Of a stretch of DNA of 64,000 nucleotides, positions 18,006-29,379 are shown one piece after another. Made by a program: the position numbers and the translations under genes. The notes under the pieces are model-generated. The model searched no databases. It was not told where the DNA came from and saw only the letters and a list, made by a program, of their open reading frames with translations. Source of the stretch: Massilia aurea (GTDB taxonomy: Bacteria > Pseudomonadota > Gammaproteobacteria > Burkholderiales > Burkholderiaceae_D); the NCBI RefSeq assembly GCF_024753205.1, contig NZ_JANUGZ010000004.1:248001-312000 (forward strand), given 5' to 3'. The stretch's first letter is position 1. Every line of letters starts with the position of its first letter.

Positions 18006-18818
18006 TCAGGCGCGCGATGGCGCCGCGAGCGACTGGATATCGATCCGGTCGCCAACGAGCCGGATCTGCGTCGGCTGACGCGCCAGGTCGGTCGGGAAGC
18101 CTTCGTCGAACGTGCGGTAGACGCCGGCGATCGAGACCAGTTCGGGCTGCATCGACAGCGCGAAGATCCGCGCGTCGGCATTGCCCGAGGCGCCAGCCAG
18201 CGCGCGGCCATTGAGCGGCGCGTACACATGGATGCTGCCATCGGCGATCAGTTCGGCGCCATTGTTGACCACGGCGGTCACGATCAGGTCGGTACCGCGT
18301 GCATAGATGCGCTGGCCGGCGCGCACCGGGGTGTCGATCACCATCGGCGCCAGGGCGGGCGTACCCGGCTGGCTGGCGGCCGGGGCCGGGGCCGGTTCTG
18401 GCGCAGGCGCGGCTGGCGCCGGGGCTGGCTCGGGTGCGGGCGCGGCTGCCGCGTGCACGACGAGCGGGGGCGGCGTGGCGTGGCCGCCGGCGTGCACGCC
18501 GCCCGAGCCATCGTCCAGCGCCAGGCCCTGGGCCCGGATCGCGTCGATCATCAACGGACTGGCGCCGCGTACGGCCACAGCGTTGAGGCGGTATTTCTTG
18601 AGCAGCGCCACGATGGCGGGCCAGTCGATCGTCCAGGCGCTCGAGGTGAAGGCGCTCACGTCGATCACCGCAAACTCATCCTCGAAAAAGTCCGACACGC
18701 CGCCCGTCATCGAGGCCAGTGCGGAATCGATCGCCTCGAGGTCTGCCGAGTGCAGGATCGTCGAAATGGCGACGACCGTGGAAATCTTGATCTCGATGGG
18801 AAGCGTGGTCTTGGGCAT
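18006..18818 (-). CDS. minC: Septum site-determining protein MinC
   Basis: MinC inhibits FtsZ polymerisation away from midcell. The 270-residue product has an N-terminal FtsZ-interacting domain (residues 1-110), a long Ala/Pro/Glu-rich linker (about residues 120-165, with repeated APAPEPAPAPAA units) and a C-terminal beta-helical domain that binds MinD (RAGQRIYARGTDLIV to the end). The Pro-rich linker is longer than in E. coli but common in Burkholderiales. First gene of the min operon. Confidence 0.95.
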   Translation of the reverse strand: MPKTTLPIEIKISTVVAISTILHSADLEAIDSALASMTGGVSDFFEDEFAVIDVSAFTSSAWTIDWPAIVALLKKYRLNAVAVRGASPLMIDAIRAQGLALDDGSGGVHAGGHATPPPLVVHAAAAPAPEPAPAPAAPAPEPAPAPAASQPGTPALAPMVIDTPVRAGQRIYARGTDLIVTAVVNNGAELIADGSIHVYAPLNGRALAGASGNADARIFALSMQPELVSIAGVYRTFDEGFPTDLARQPTQIRLVGDRIDIQSLAAPSRA

Positions 18819-19182
18819 AAAACAGAGTGGTTGGCATTGCGCTTGTGCATTCTACTGTGAAAATTGTAGAAAAGGACAGAAGCGCACGCATCATTCCTAG
18901 TGGCAATTGAACATGCATCGAGTTGGAAATTAAGTTCTGTTCTACATCAAACCCTGGCGCTTGCGACCTTGTTTTCGATGAATAAACTGCTAAGATTGCC
19001 AGTGCTTAAAGATCAGCATGGGTTCCTCAACCCCCGATCGCCGCTGCTATTTTTTATGGCAGTCGGGGTGGTCGGGGCTTCACTATTCCCATGCGCATGG
19101 GCACCGCACCCGACAAAGCTGCGCCCCGTCCCAGGGAAGTCCTGAATAATGCCGGCCCCAGGCCGGTTGAACGGAGAATGAA
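18819..19182. other. Divergent minC-phaA intergenic region
   Basis: TTCTAC-N10-GTAGAA (18850-18871) is an inverted repeat just upstream of minC and overlaps a TAGAAT -10-like hexamer for minC on the minus strand. For phaA, TTGTTT and TAAGAT (near 18970-18998, 16-base spacer) are a weak promoter candidate. CCGGCC-CCA-GGCCGG (19152-19166) is a hairpin immediately before the phaA ribosome-binding site (GGAG). An ORF at 18900-19145 has no support. Confidence 0.4.
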
Positions 19183-20361
19183 ATGGAAGACGTCGTCATC
19201 GTGGCCGCTGGCCGCACCGCAGTTGGTAAATTCGGCGGCACGCTCGCCAAGATCCCCGCCGCCGAACTCGGCGCACAAGTCATCAAGCACCTGCTGGACA
19301 AGACCGGCATCGATCCTGCCGCTGTCAGCGAAGTCATCATGGGGCAGGTGCTCACCGCCGGTGTCGGCCAGAACCCGGCGCGCCAGGCCCTGATCAAGGC
19401 CGGCCTGCCCGAAATGGTCCCCGGCTACACCATCAACAAGGTCTGCGGCAGCGGCCTCAAGGCCACCCACCTGGCCGCGCAGGCGATCCGTTGCGGCGAC
19501 GCCGACATCGTCATCGCCGGCGGGCAAGAAAACATGAGCGCCTCGCCGCACGTGCTGTCCGGTTCGCGCGACGGTTTCCGCATGGGCGACGCCAAGCTGG
19601 TCGACACCATGATCAATGATGGCCTGTGGGATTCGTTCAACGGGTACCACATGGGCGTGACGGCGGAAAACGTCGCCCGCAAGTACGAGATTTCGCGCGC
19701 CGAGCAGGATGAATTCGCGCTGCAGTCGCAGCTCAAGGCCGAGGCCGCCCAGAAAGAAGGCCGCTTCAAGGACGAAATCATCCCGATCGAGATCGTCTCC
19801 AAAAAAGGCACCACCGTCTTCGATACCGACGAGTATCCAAAACAGGGCAGCACGATCGAAGCGCTGGCCAGCCTGCGGCCCGCCTTCAATAAAGAAGGCA
19901 GCGTCACCGCCGGCAATGCGTCTGGCCTGAACGACGGCGCCGCCGCCGTGATCATGATGAGCGCATCGAAAGCGCGCGAGCTGGGCTTGACCCCGCTGGC
20001 GCGCATCAAGGCCTACTCGTCGTCCGGGCTGGACCCGGCGATCATGGGCATGGGCCCGGTGTCGGCCTCCAAGCTGTGCCTGAAAAAGGCCGGCTGGACC
20101 CACGAAGACCTCGACCTCATGGAAATCAACGAAGCCTTCGCCGCCCAGGCCGTTGCCGTGAACAAGGAAATGGGCTGGGACACGTCCAAGATCAACGTCA
20201 ACGGCGGCGCCATCGCGCTGGGCCACCCGATCGGCGCCTCCGGTGCGCGCGTCCTGGTCACGTTGCTGCACGAAATGATCCGCCGCGACGCCAAGAAGGG
20301 GCTCGCCAGCCTCTGCATCGGCGGCGGCATGGGCGTGGCGCTGGCAATCGAACGCGACTGA
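19183..20361 (+). CDS. phaA: Acetyl-CoA C-acetyltransferase (beta-ketothiolase)
   Basis: Condenses two acetyl-CoA to acetoacetyl-CoA, the first step of polyhydroxybutyrate synthesis, and can act in reverse in degradation. The 392-residue product has the nucleophilic Cys88 in [10 protein letters not shown], the [10 protein letters not shown] motif with the catalytic His near residue 350, and CIGGGMGVA with the second active-site Cys near residue 380. Length is typical (392-394). phaB follows after 103 bases. No phaC synthase gene is in the window. Confidence 0.94.
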   Translation: MEDVVIVAAGRTAVGKFGGTLAKIPAAELGAQVIKHLLDKTGIDPAAVSEVIMGQVLTAGVGQNPARQALIKAGLPEMVPGYTINKVCGSGLKATHLAAQAIRCGDADIVIAGGQENMSASPHVLSGSRDGFRMGDAKLVDTMINDGLWDSFNGYHMGVTAENVARKYEISRAEQDEFALQSQLKAEAAQKEGRFKDEIIPIEIVSKKGTTVFDTDEYPKQGSTIEALASLRPAFNKEGSVTAGNASGLNDGAAAVIMMSASKARELGLTPLARIKAYSSSGLDPAIMGMGPVSASKLCLKKAGWTHEDLDLMEINEAFAAQAVAVNKEMGWDTSKINVNGGAIALGHPIGASGARVLVTLLHEMIRRDAKKGLASLCIGGGMGVALAIERD

Positions 20362-20464
20362 CGCTTTCAGTATCCAACACGGTGATGTGCGGGGGCGGCC
20401 AGGACGGGCGCCGGCGCCGTCGCCGGTTTCGACGTAGCAACCAACAATAAAACTGGAGAAGACA

Positions 20465-21205
20465 ATGGCTAGAGTAGCGTTAGTAACCGGCGGCATGGGC
20501 GGCCTGGGCGAAGCGGTGTGCATCAAGTTGGCGGCTCTGGGGTACCAGGTCGTCACCACTTTTTCGCCAGGTAATACGAAGGTCGAAGGCTGGCTCGGTG
20601 CCATGCGCGAGCAGGGCTTCGATTTCAAGGCCTATGCCTGCGACGTCTCCGACTACGATGCGGCCCAGGAATGCGTGCGCCAGGTGATCGCCGATGTCGG
20701 CCCGGTCGATGTGCTGGTCAATAACGCCGGCATCACGCGCGACATGACGTTCAAGAAAATGGACAAGGTCAACTGGGACGCCGTGATCAAGACCAACCTC
20801 GACTCCGTCTTCAATATGACCAAGCCGGTCTGCGATGGCATGGTCGAGCGGGGCTGGGGCCGGATCATCAATATCTCGTCGGTCAACGGCCAGAAGGGCG
20901 CATTCGGCCAGACCAACTACTCGGCGGCCAAGGCCGGCATGCACGGCTTTACCAAGGCGCTGGCGCTGGAAGTGGCGCGCAAGGGCGTGACCGTCAACAC
21001 CATTTCGCCAGGCTATATCGGCACCAAGATGGTGATGGACATCCCGAGCGAAGTGCTGGAAACCAAGATCATTCCGCAAATCCCAATGGGCCGCCTCGGC
21101 AAGCCCGAAGAAGTCGCCGGCCTGGTCGCGTACCTGTCGTCGGATGAAGCGGCGTTCGTCACGGGCGCGAATATCGCGATCAATGGCGGCCAGCACATGT
21201 CTTGA
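20465..21205 (+). CDS. phaB: Acetoacetyl-CoA reductase
   Basis: Reduces acetoacetyl-CoA to (R)-3-hydroxybutyryl-CoA with NADPH for polyhydroxybutyrate synthesis. The 246-residue short-chain dehydrogenase has the N-terminal TGGMGGLGEA cofactor motif, NNAGITRD, the catalytic Ser in NISSVNGQKG and the Tyr-Lys pair in YSAAKAG. SVNGQKGAFGQTNYSAAKAG-like sequence is characteristic of PhaB. A TGGAGAAG ribosome-binding site precedes the ATG, and a terminator follows 20 bases after the stop. Confidence 0.95.
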   Translation: MARVALVTGGMGGLGEAVCIKLAALGYQVVTTFSPGNTKVEGWLGAMREQGFDFKAYACDVSDYDAAQECVRQVIADVGPVDVLVNNAGITRDMTFKKMDKVNWDAVIKTNLDSVFNMTKPVCDGMVERGWGRIINISSVNGQKGAFGQTNYSAAKAGMHGFTKALALEVARKGVTVNTISPGYIGTKMVMDIPSEVLETKIIPQIPMGRLGKPEEVAGLVAYLSSDEAAFVTGANIAINGGQHMS

Positions 21206-21224
21206 TCGTGCCAGATAGCATCGC

Positions 21225-21249
21225 AAAGCCGTGGCGACACGGCTTTTTT
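21225..21249 (+). terminator. Rho-independent terminator of phaAB
   Basis: AAAGCCGTG (21225-21233) pairs with CACGGCTTT (21238-21246) around GCGA, followed by further T residues. Confidence 0.85.
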
Positions 21250-21266
21250 CTTTTAAGGGCCACGTG

Positions 21267-22220
21267 ATGCGCACATTGTCACGCTCCCTGCCGCGCGTGA
21301 TTGCGCACTGCGACTGGAGCATCCACCCTGGCAAGCGCTGGATGGCGGTGGCGCTGCGCGATGCAGGCAGCGCCGGCTGGCAGATCGGCCTGCCCGAGCT
21401 GGTCGGCGTGACCGCCACATTCTTGGAACAGCTGGGAACGCGCTCGACGGCGCCGGGGCCGGTGCTGGTCGGCGTCGATTTTCCCATCGGCGTGCCGGCG
21501 GCGTATGGCGCGGCGACGGGGCTGGCAAATTTTGCCGAGCTGCTCGCCACTGTCGGCAGCGGCGCCTGGGAGCGCTGGTTCGAGGTCTGCGATGACCGCG
21601 CCGACATCGGCATCCACCGGCCGTTCTATCCGGTCCGGCCCGGTGGCCGCCTGCGCGAGCATTTGCTGACGGGCCTGGGCCACGCCGATGCCGCCGACCT
21701 GCTGCGCGCCTGCGAACGCAGGACCGACCAGCGTCCCGCCGCGTGCAGCCTGTTCTGGACACTGGGCGGCAACCAGGTCGGCAAGGCGGCGCTGGCCGGC
21801 TGGCGCGAAGTGCTGCAACCGCAGGGCGCGCGCATCGCGCTGTGGCCGTTCGACGGCGCGCTGCACGACCAGCTCGGTGGCGAGCGCACGATCGTGGCCG
21901 AGACCTACCCGGGCGACACCTATCACCGGCTCGGCATCGGTCGCCGGCCCCTGTGGAGCAAGCGCAGCCAGGCCGGGCGCGCATCCGTTGCGCCCCCATT
22001 GCTTGACTGGCTGGCGCAACGGGGGCATGCGCAGGCCGCCGGCCTCGAGGCCATCATCCGTGACGGCTTTGGCGCGCACGCCAGTGGCGAAGACCAGTTC
22101 GATGCGCTGATCGGCTTGTGCGGCATGCTCGACGTGGTCGACGGCCACCGCGCCGAAGGTCCGCCGCTTGACGCGCAGGCGGGGCGCTGGGAAGGCTGGG
22201 TGCTGGGCCAGGCGGCGTGA
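21267..22220 (+). CDS. Hypothetical protein, DUF429-like (RNase H-fold)
   Basis: The 317-residue product is not assigned a function. VLVGVDFPIGVP near residue 65 and AETYPGDTYHRLG and GEDQFDALIGLCG further on resemble DUF429 family proteins, which are predicted RNase H-fold nucleases. The conserved acidic residues are at the expected places (D in VDFPIG, E in AETYPG, D in DQFDAL). The ATG at 21267 has AAGGG seven bases upstream; the frame is open 12 codons earlier, but that start would lie inside the phaB terminator. It may be cotranscribed with the next gene. Confidence 0.75.
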   Translation: MRTLSRSLPRVIAHCDWSIHPGKRWMAVALRDAGSAGWQIGLPELVGVTATFLEQLGTRSTAPGPVLVGVDFPIGVPAAYGAATGLANFAELLATVGSGAWERWFEVCDDRADIGIHRPFYPVRPGGRLREHLLTGLGHADAADLLRACERRTDQRPAACSLFWTLGGNQVGKAALAGWREVLQPQGARIALWPFDGALHDQLGGERTIVAETYPGDTYHRLGIGRRPLWSKRSQAGRASVAPPLLDWLAQRGHAQAAGLEAIIRDGFGAHASGEDQFDALIGLCGMLDVVDGHRAEGPPLDAQAGRWEGWVLGQAA

Positions 22221-22295
22221 CTGTGCCGCCGCTTCTGCATCGCATGCCCGTACGTTACAATCGATTTTCCCATTCACTGACCGTCAAAGCCCCCA

Positions 22296-23252
22296 ATGCC
22301 AGCTACGCCGCCGTCGCTGTTCCCGCCGCTCCAGCCGCTTCGCAGCGGGATGCTGGCGGTCGACGAACTGCACACGATCTACTGGGAAGAAGTCGGTAAC
22401 CCGGATGGCATTCCCGTGCTGTTTCTGCACGGTGGCCCGGGCGCCGGGCTGTCGCCGCAGCACCGCCGCTTTTTCGATCCCGCGGCCTACCGCGTGATCC
22501 TGTTCGACCAGCGCGGCGCCGGCAAATCCACGCCGCTGGGCGAGTGGCGCAACAACACGACGCAGCTCTTGATCGACGACATCGAGCGCCTGCGCGCGCT
22601 GTTCGGCGTCAAGCAATGGCTCGTGTTCGGCGGCTCGTGGGGCTCGACGCTGGCGCTGGCCTACGGGCAGGCGCATCCCGAGCGCTGCCTGGGCTTCGTG
22701 CTGCGCGGGATCTTCCTGTGCACGCGCGCCGAAGTCGACTGGTTCATCAACGACATGCGCTGGTTCTATCCCGAGCTGTACGACGAATTCGTCGCGCCGA
22801 TCCCGCTGGCAGAACGCGATGATTTGCTGGGCGCCTACGCGCGCCGCCTGCTGTGCCATGATCCCGATGTGTTCTGGCCGGCCGCGCGCGCCTGGAGCCG
22901 CTTCGAAGGCCGCCGCGTCTTTCTGCTGCCGCAGCCCGAAGAAGCCGCCAGCGACACGCTCGACCTGGGCGTGGGCCGGCTCGAGGCGCACTACATGGTC
23001 AACGGCGCGTTCCTGGACGAAGACCAGCTGGTGCGCGACGTCGGGCGCATCGCGCATCTGCCGGCCGTGATCGTGCAGGGCCGCTACGACGTGATCTGCC
23101 CGCCGCTGTCGGCCTGGCGCCTGCACCGGGCCTGGTCCGGTTCGACGCTGCAGATGATTCCCGACGCCGGCCACGGCGCGCTCGAAACAGGCATCGCGCG
23201 CGCACTGGTCGCGGCCACCGAACAGTTCAAGCGCCACCGGCGCTTCGAATGA
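22296..23252 (+). CDS. pip: Prolyl iminopeptidase (S33 family)
   Basis: Removes N-terminal proline from peptides in the cytoplasm. The 318-residue alpha/beta hydrolase has the oxyanion-hole motif HGGPGAG (residues 45-51), DQRGAGKSTP, the nucleophile elbow GGSWGS (Ser114), a catalytic Asp in GRYDVICPP and His in DAGHGALE. Length and motif set match proline iminopeptidases. TACAAT near 22256 is a possible -10 element. Confidence 0.93.
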   Translation: MPATPPSLFPPLQPLRSGMLAVDELHTIYWEEVGNPDGIPVLFLHGGPGAGLSPQHRRFFDPAAYRVILFDQRGAGKSTPLGEWRNNTTQLLIDDIERLRALFGVKQWLVFGGSWGSTLALAYGQAHPERCLGFVLRGIFLCTRAEVDWFINDMRWFYPELYDEFVAPIPLAERDDLLGAYARRLLCHDPDVFWPAARAWSRFEGRRVFLLPQPEEAASDTLDLGVGRLEAHYMVNGAFLDEDQLVRDVGRIAHLPAVIVQGRYDVICPPLSAWRLHRAWSGSTLQMIPDAGHGALETGIARALVAATEQFKRHRRFE

Positions 23253-23305
23253 GCGGCGGCTGTTAAACTACGCCAGACCCATTACATCAAGACCAACGCG
23301 TTCTC

Positions 23306-23767
23306 ATGAATATCCAGATCAGCGATATCGGCCACGTCATCCAGCTGGCCATCGCACCCGTTTTTTTACTCACCGGCGTGGCCACCAAGCTGACCGTGCT
23401 GACCAACCGGCTGGCCCGCATCATCGACCGCACGCGCGTGCTCGAAGACCGGCTCAAGGTCAGCCCCAACACCGAATTTTCCAGCGAGCTCGAACTGCTG
23501 TACCAGCGTTCGCACCTGATCAACTTCGCGATTGCCTCCAGCACCGCCTGCGGCCTGCTGGTGTGTGTCGTCATCGCGATGCTGTTCGCGGGCGACACCA
23601 CCGGCATCCCGCTCGACCAGTACATCGCCGCGAGCTTCGTGCTGGCGATGCTGGCCCTGATCAGCAGCTTCGTGTATTTTTTGCGCGAGATTTTCATCTC
23701 GTCGCGTTTCATGCGCATGCAGCACCAGCAAATCATGATGCAGCAACCGCCGGCACCGCTGCCATAA
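23306..23767 (+). CDS. DUF2721 family inner-membrane protein
   Basis: The 153-residue product has a short N-terminal hydrophobic segment containing the family-typical IGHVIQLAIAPVFLLTGVAT and NRLARIIDRTR, then two transmembrane segments (residues about 72-92 and 103-125) and a His/Met/Gln-rich C-terminal tail. DUF2721 proteins have no known function. Start is ATG at 23306, 26 bases before a short operon-like run with the next gene. Confidence 0.85.
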   Translation: MNIQISDIGHVIQLAIAPVFLLTGVATKLTVLTNRLARIIDRTRVLEDRLKVSPNTEFSSELELLYQRSHLINFAIASSTACGLLVCVVIAMLFAGDTTGIPLDQYIAASFVLAMLALISSFVYFLREIFISSRFMRMQHQQIMMQQPPAPLP

Positions 23768-23792
23768 GGCGGGTGCGGCCAGAAAGAATCCC

Positions 23793-24248
23793 ATGCACGA
23801 CTACCAACGCCCACCGACCCTGCACCGCTACGCACTGCGCACCGAACTTGAAAATTCGCTGCGCCTTGGCCAGTTTCGCCTCGAGCCCAGCGGCGGCTTC
23901 CTGAACCTGTCGTTTTCCACCGCCTGGGACAAGGCCCTGTTCGACATCATCACGCCGAGCGACGCGTGCCTCGTGATCCACAATAGCGAGGAATTCGGCG
24001 AACGCCTGCACCGCGCGGTGCAGCGCATGCTGCCCAACTGGGCCGGCATCGATGGCGCCATCGAATACGGCAGCCGTTCGCCGCTGGGCGCCGCGTTTAC
24101 CAAGAGCGCCGGCCAGGCGCGCGAGAAGGAATGGCAGTTCGCATGGCGCTCGATGTCGCCGGGCGCGAGCCTGAACCCGATCGTCGTCAAGATCGGCAGC
24201 ATCGAGAGCTTCGCCGAACTGCGCGACCGCGACAGCCACCTCGCGTAA
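23793..24248 (+). CDS. Hypothetical protein of unknown function
   Basis: The 151-residue product is not recognised. It is soluble, mixed alpha/beta, with no signal peptide, membrane segment or known motif visible; it contains several aromatic and Arg residues. It begins 25 bases after the DUF2721 gene in the same direction, suggesting cotranscription. Codon use matches its neighbours, which supports a real gene. Confidence 0.7.
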   Translation: MHDYQRPPTLHRYALRTELENSLRLGQFRLEPSGGFLNLSFSTAWDKALFDIITPSDACLVIHNSEEFGERLHRAVQRMLPNWAGIDGAIEYGSRSPLGAAFTKSAGQAREKEWQFAWRSMSPGASLNPIVVKIGSIESFAELRDRDSHLA

Positions 24249-24268
24249 CACCCGTCAGCCGTGTTTAG

Positions 24269-26356
<2,088 letters not shown>

Positions 26357-26365
26357 GGTTGGCGC

Positions 26366-27487
26366 TTACAGCTTGCGCACGACCACGCAGCCGATCGAGT
26401 AGCCGGCGCCGAACGAGCAGATCACGCCATTGGTGCCCGCCGCCAGATCGTCCTGGTACTTGTGGAACGCAATGATCGAGCCGGCTGACGACGTGTTGGC
26501 GTAGCTGTCCAGGATCACCGGCGCTTCGCCTGGTTCGGCGTCGCGGCCCAGCAGCATGCGCACGATCAGCAGGTTCATGTTCAGGTTCGCCTGGTGCAGC
26601 CAGTAGCGCGCGACGTCGTCGGTGCCCAGGCCGGCGGCAGTCAAGGTGTCCTTGATCGTCTCGGCCGCCATCGGGCAGACTTCCTTGAACACCTTGCGGC
26701 CCTGCTGGCGGAACAGTTTGTCCGGCAGGCCAACGCCGGCTTCGTCGAAGCGGTTCATGAAGCCGAAGTTGTTGCGGATATTGTTCGAGAAGCTGGTCTT
26801 GAGGCGGCTGTCGAGGATTTCCCACTGGTGCGCGCCGGTGGCCGTGGCTTGCGCCTCGATGATGATCGCGGTGCAGGCGTCGCCAAAAATAAAATGGCTG
26901 TCGCGGTCGCGGAAATTCAGGTGGCCGCTGGTGATTTCGGGGTTCAGCACCAGCACTGCGCGGGCGCGCCCGCCGCGCACAGCATCCACCGCGGTGGCGA
27001 TGCCGAACGTGGCCGACGAACAGGCCACGTTCATGTCGAAGCCGAAGCCGTCGATGCCGAGCGCTTCCTGCACTTCAACGGCCATCGCCGGGTAGGCGCG
27101 CTGCATATTGCTGCAGGCGACCAGCACCATGTCGATGTCGTGTGCCTGTTTGCCGGCGCGCTCCAGGGCTTCGCGTGCAGCGGCGACGCACATCTCGGCC
27201 TGCAGCGAAATCTGGTCGTCCGGGCGGTCGGCGATGCGCGCCGTCATGTGGGCCGGGTCGAGGATGCCACTCTTTTCCATCACGTAGCGCGACTGGATGC
27301 CGGACGCTTTTTCGATGAAGCCGCTGCTCGACGGCTCGAGCGCCGTCACCTCGCCGGCGGCGATGGCAGTCGCGTGTTCGGCGTTGTGCAGGTCGACGTA
27401 GGCGTTGAAGGCGGTCACCAGCTCGTCGTTCGAGATGGAATGCGGCGGCGTAAACAGGCCGGTGCCGCTGATGACGACAGGTATCAT
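26366..27487 (-). CDS. Beta-ketoacyl-ACP synthase III-like protein (FabH/DarB-type)
   Basis: Condensing enzyme of the thiolase fold. The 373-residue product has the Cys-His-Asn catalytic triad: Cys156 in VACSSAT, His in WLHQANLN and Asn in SYANTSSAG. It is longer than E. coli FabH (317) and has an N-terminal extension typical of the group that includes DarB-like synthases making resorcinols or other secondary products. No dedicated ACP or pathway genes are adjacent, so the product cannot be inferred. Start MIPVVISGTG at 27487 fits the family. Confidence 0.85.
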   Translation of the reverse strand: MIPVVISGTGLFTPPHSISNDELVTAFNAYVDLHNAEHATAIAAGEVTALEPSSSGFIEKASGIQSRYVMEKSGILDPAHMTARIADRPDDQISLQAEMCVAAAREALERAGKQAHDIDMVLVACSNMQRAYPAMAVEVQEALGIDGFGFDMNVACSSATFGIATAVDAVRGGRARAVLVLNPEITSGHLNFRDRDSHFIFGDACTAIIIEAQATATGAHQWEILDSRLKTSFSNNIRNNFGFMNRFDEAGVGLPDKLFRQQGRKVFKEVCPMAAETIKDTLTAAGLGTDDVARYWLHQANLNMNLLIVRMLLGRDAEPGEAPVILDSYANTSSAGSIIAFHKYQDDLAAGTNGVICSFGAGYSIGCVVVRKL

Positions 27488-27611
27488 GTTCGGGAAACTT
27501 TCAAGGAAAATAAGGCCGCTTGGCCGCAAGATGCGCCGATTCTACACGCTCGGCGCGAGCGTGGGAATCAGGTAGAAACCCGGGCAGAAAGCCGGCTGCG
27601 GTACGCTGGCG

Positions 27612-29036
27612 TCAGCGCCCTTGGCGCGCCAGCGTCGTGCCATTGGCGCGGCCGGACAGCACCACCGGCTGGCCCTTCAGGTGGCGCAGCGCCTGGGCCA
27701 GCTGGAAGTCGTCGGCGCTGCCGTAATCGAGCGGCTTACGCTGGCGCGCTGCGTTCAGGAGCCGCATCTGCTCTTCGATGTCGTCCTCGCGCGTGGCGAC
27801 TTCGGCCCCGCCGCCATTGGTCAGGTGGTGCTGCAGGTCGGCTTCGCGCATGCGCAGGGCGTTCAGGCCATCGCCGTCGGCATATTCATCGACCGGGACA
27901 TCGGGCAGGATACCGCGCGCCTGGATCGAGCGCCCGGCCGGCGTGTAATAGCGCGCCGTGGTCAGCTTGACGGCGGCATTGCCGCCGATCGGGCGGATCG
28001 TCTGCACCGAGCCCTTGCCGAATGTCTGGCTGCCGAGGATGGCTGCGCGCTTGTAGTCCTGCAGTGCGCCGGCGACGATTTCGGAGGCCGACGCTGAACC
28101 GGTATTGACCAGCACGACCATCGGCAGCTTCTTGAACGCCGGTGGCAGGCTTGCCAGCGGGTCGGCGCCGCTGCGCAGCATGTAGAACTCGGGCCTGCCA
28201 TAGAAGCGCTGGCGCGAGTCGGCCAGCTGGCCGTTGGTCGAGACGATTTCGGCGTTGTTCGGCAAGAACGCAGCGGCCACGCCGATCGCGCCCTGCAGCA
28301 GGCCGCCGGGATCGTTGCGCAGGTCGAGCACCAGGCCTTTCAGGTCAGGGTCTTCGCGGTACAGCGCCTGCAGCTTGGCAGCCATGTCGTCCACGGTCGG
28401 CTCCTGGAACTGCGCTACGCGCAGCCATGCGTAGCCCGGTTCGACCATTTTTGCCTTGACGCTTTTCTGGACGATCTCGCGCCGCTCGACAGTGATGGTG
28501 AGCGGCGCCGGCGCCGACTTGCGCACGACCGTCAGGGTCACGCGCGTGCCCGGTTCGCCGCGCATGCGCTTGATGGCGTCGTCGATCGGCGTGCCCTGCA
28601 CCGGGTGGCCGTCGATGCGCGTGATCAGGTCGCCTTCCTTGATGCCGGCGTGGTAGGCCGGTGAATCTTCCATCGGGCTGATGATTTCGATGTAGCCGTC
28701 TTCGCTGACGCTGATCTCGATGCCCAGGCCGACGAAGCGGCCTTCGGTGCCTTCGCGCAGTTCGCGAAATGCGCGCGCGTCGAGGTAGGCCGAGTGCGGG
28801 TCGAGCGAGGCCACCATGCCGGTGATCGCCTGCGACAGCAGGGCCTTGTCCTCGACCGGTTCGACGTAGCTGGTCTTGATGACGCCGACGACGTCGGCCA
28901 GTTCGCGCAACTCGGCCACCGGCATGCTCGATTCGAGCGACGGTTTGAAGGAGAGGGCGGAAAACTGCATCGTCAGGCCAACGCCGGCAACGATGCCCAG
29001 GCCGATCAGGCAGCCATTCTTGAAGGTGGAACCCAT
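27612..29036 (-). CDS. CtpA-type S41 C-terminal processing peptidase
   Basis: Periplasmic serine protease that trims C-termini of secreted or membrane proteins. The product has an N-terminal signal anchor (LIGLGIVAGVGLTMQFSALSF), a PDZ domain (about residues 85-170, with VGLGIEISV and GIKEGDLITRIDG) and an S41 domain with catalytic Ser in NTGSASASE near residue 312 and Lys in TFGKGSVQ near residue 340. Start ambiguity: ATG at 29036 (474 residues) or at 29045 (477). The C-terminal 70 residues are less conserved. A CtpA relative next to exopolysaccharide or PEP-CTERM genes would be interesting but is not close enough to count. Confidence 0.92.
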   Translation of the reverse strand: MGSTFKNGCLIGLGIVAGVGLTMQFSALSFKPSLESSMPVAELRELADVVGVIKTSYVEPVEDKALLSQAITGMVASLDPHSAYLDARAFRELREGTEGRFVGLGIEISVSEDGYIEIISPMEDSPAYHAGIKEGDLITRIDGHPVQGTPIDDAIKRMRGEPGTRVTLTVVRKSAPAPLTITVERREIVQKSVKAKMVEPGYAWLRVAQFQEPTVDDMAAKLQALYREDPDLKGLVLDLRNDPGGLLQGAIGVAAAFLPNNAEIVSTNGQLADSRQRFYGRPEFYMLRSGADPLASLPPAFKKLPMVVLVNTGSASASEIVAGALQDYKRAAILGSQTFGKGSVQTIRPIGGNAAVKLTTARYYTPAGRSIQARGILPDVPVDEYADGDGLNALRMREADLQHHLTNGGGAEVATREDDIEEQMRLLNAARQRKPLDYGSADDFQLAQALRHLKGQPVVLSGRANGTTLARQGR

Positions 29037-29292
29037 GTGATCCATTGTGGCAGCGCGCGCCGGTCGTGGAACCCGAGGCGCTGTGATAGCCCTGAGGTTG
29101 CGCAAGCGGAGTATAAACCGGTTCGCGCGCTGTTGTTGGTGGCCCCCATGGTCCTGGCAATGTCCTGGGATTTGGTTGAAATCACAATATCGATCCAATT
29201 GGCCCAAATAGCGATTTGTTACACGCCGTTAGCGAGGGTAAGCAAATGTAAGAGTGGCGCCTGGTGCAACAGTGCCCCCCTATAGTCGTGAC

Positions 29293-29361
29293 TAGTTTTT
29301 CTCTCTCTCCACTCTTGAAGTGGTCTTGTCCCGCGGCTTTACTGCCGCGGGATTTTTTTTT
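29293..29361 (+). ncRNA. Candidate small RNA ending in an orphan terminator
   Basis: A TATAGT hexamer (29281-29286) could be a -10 element; no good -35 accompanies it. A transcript from about 29293 would carry a pyrimidine tract (TTTTTCTCTCTCTCC, about 29296-29310), a CCACT-CTTGA-AGTGG hairpin (29309-29323) and a perfect terminator at 29330-29361. No protein gene on the plus strand precedes this terminator, so a small RNA is the simplest explanation. The pyrimidine tract could pair with purine-rich ribosome-binding sites. Confidence 0.35.
29330..29361 (+). terminator. Orphan Rho-independent terminator
   Basis: CCCGCGGC (29330-29337) pairs perfectly with GCCGCGGG (29344-29351) around TTTACT, followed by one A and nine T. 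On the minus strand it would have no T tract, so it works on the plus strand, where no ORF precedes it. Confidence 0.85.
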
Positions 29362-29379
29362 GCCCGGGCTCAGTCAACA

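Noticed and set aside
18900..19145. An 81-codon ORF between minC and phaA
   Set aside because: No motif, no ribosome-binding site, and it lies in the promoter region; length is within what chance allows.
19152..19166. Terminator before phaA
   Set aside because: CCGGCC-CCA-GGCCGG is a hairpin in the phaA leader without a T tract and is immediately followed by the ribosome-binding site.
29255..29271. Sigma-54 promoter before the small RNA candidate
   Set aside because: GG and GC doublets are eight bases apart instead of the ten required between the -24 and -12 elements.
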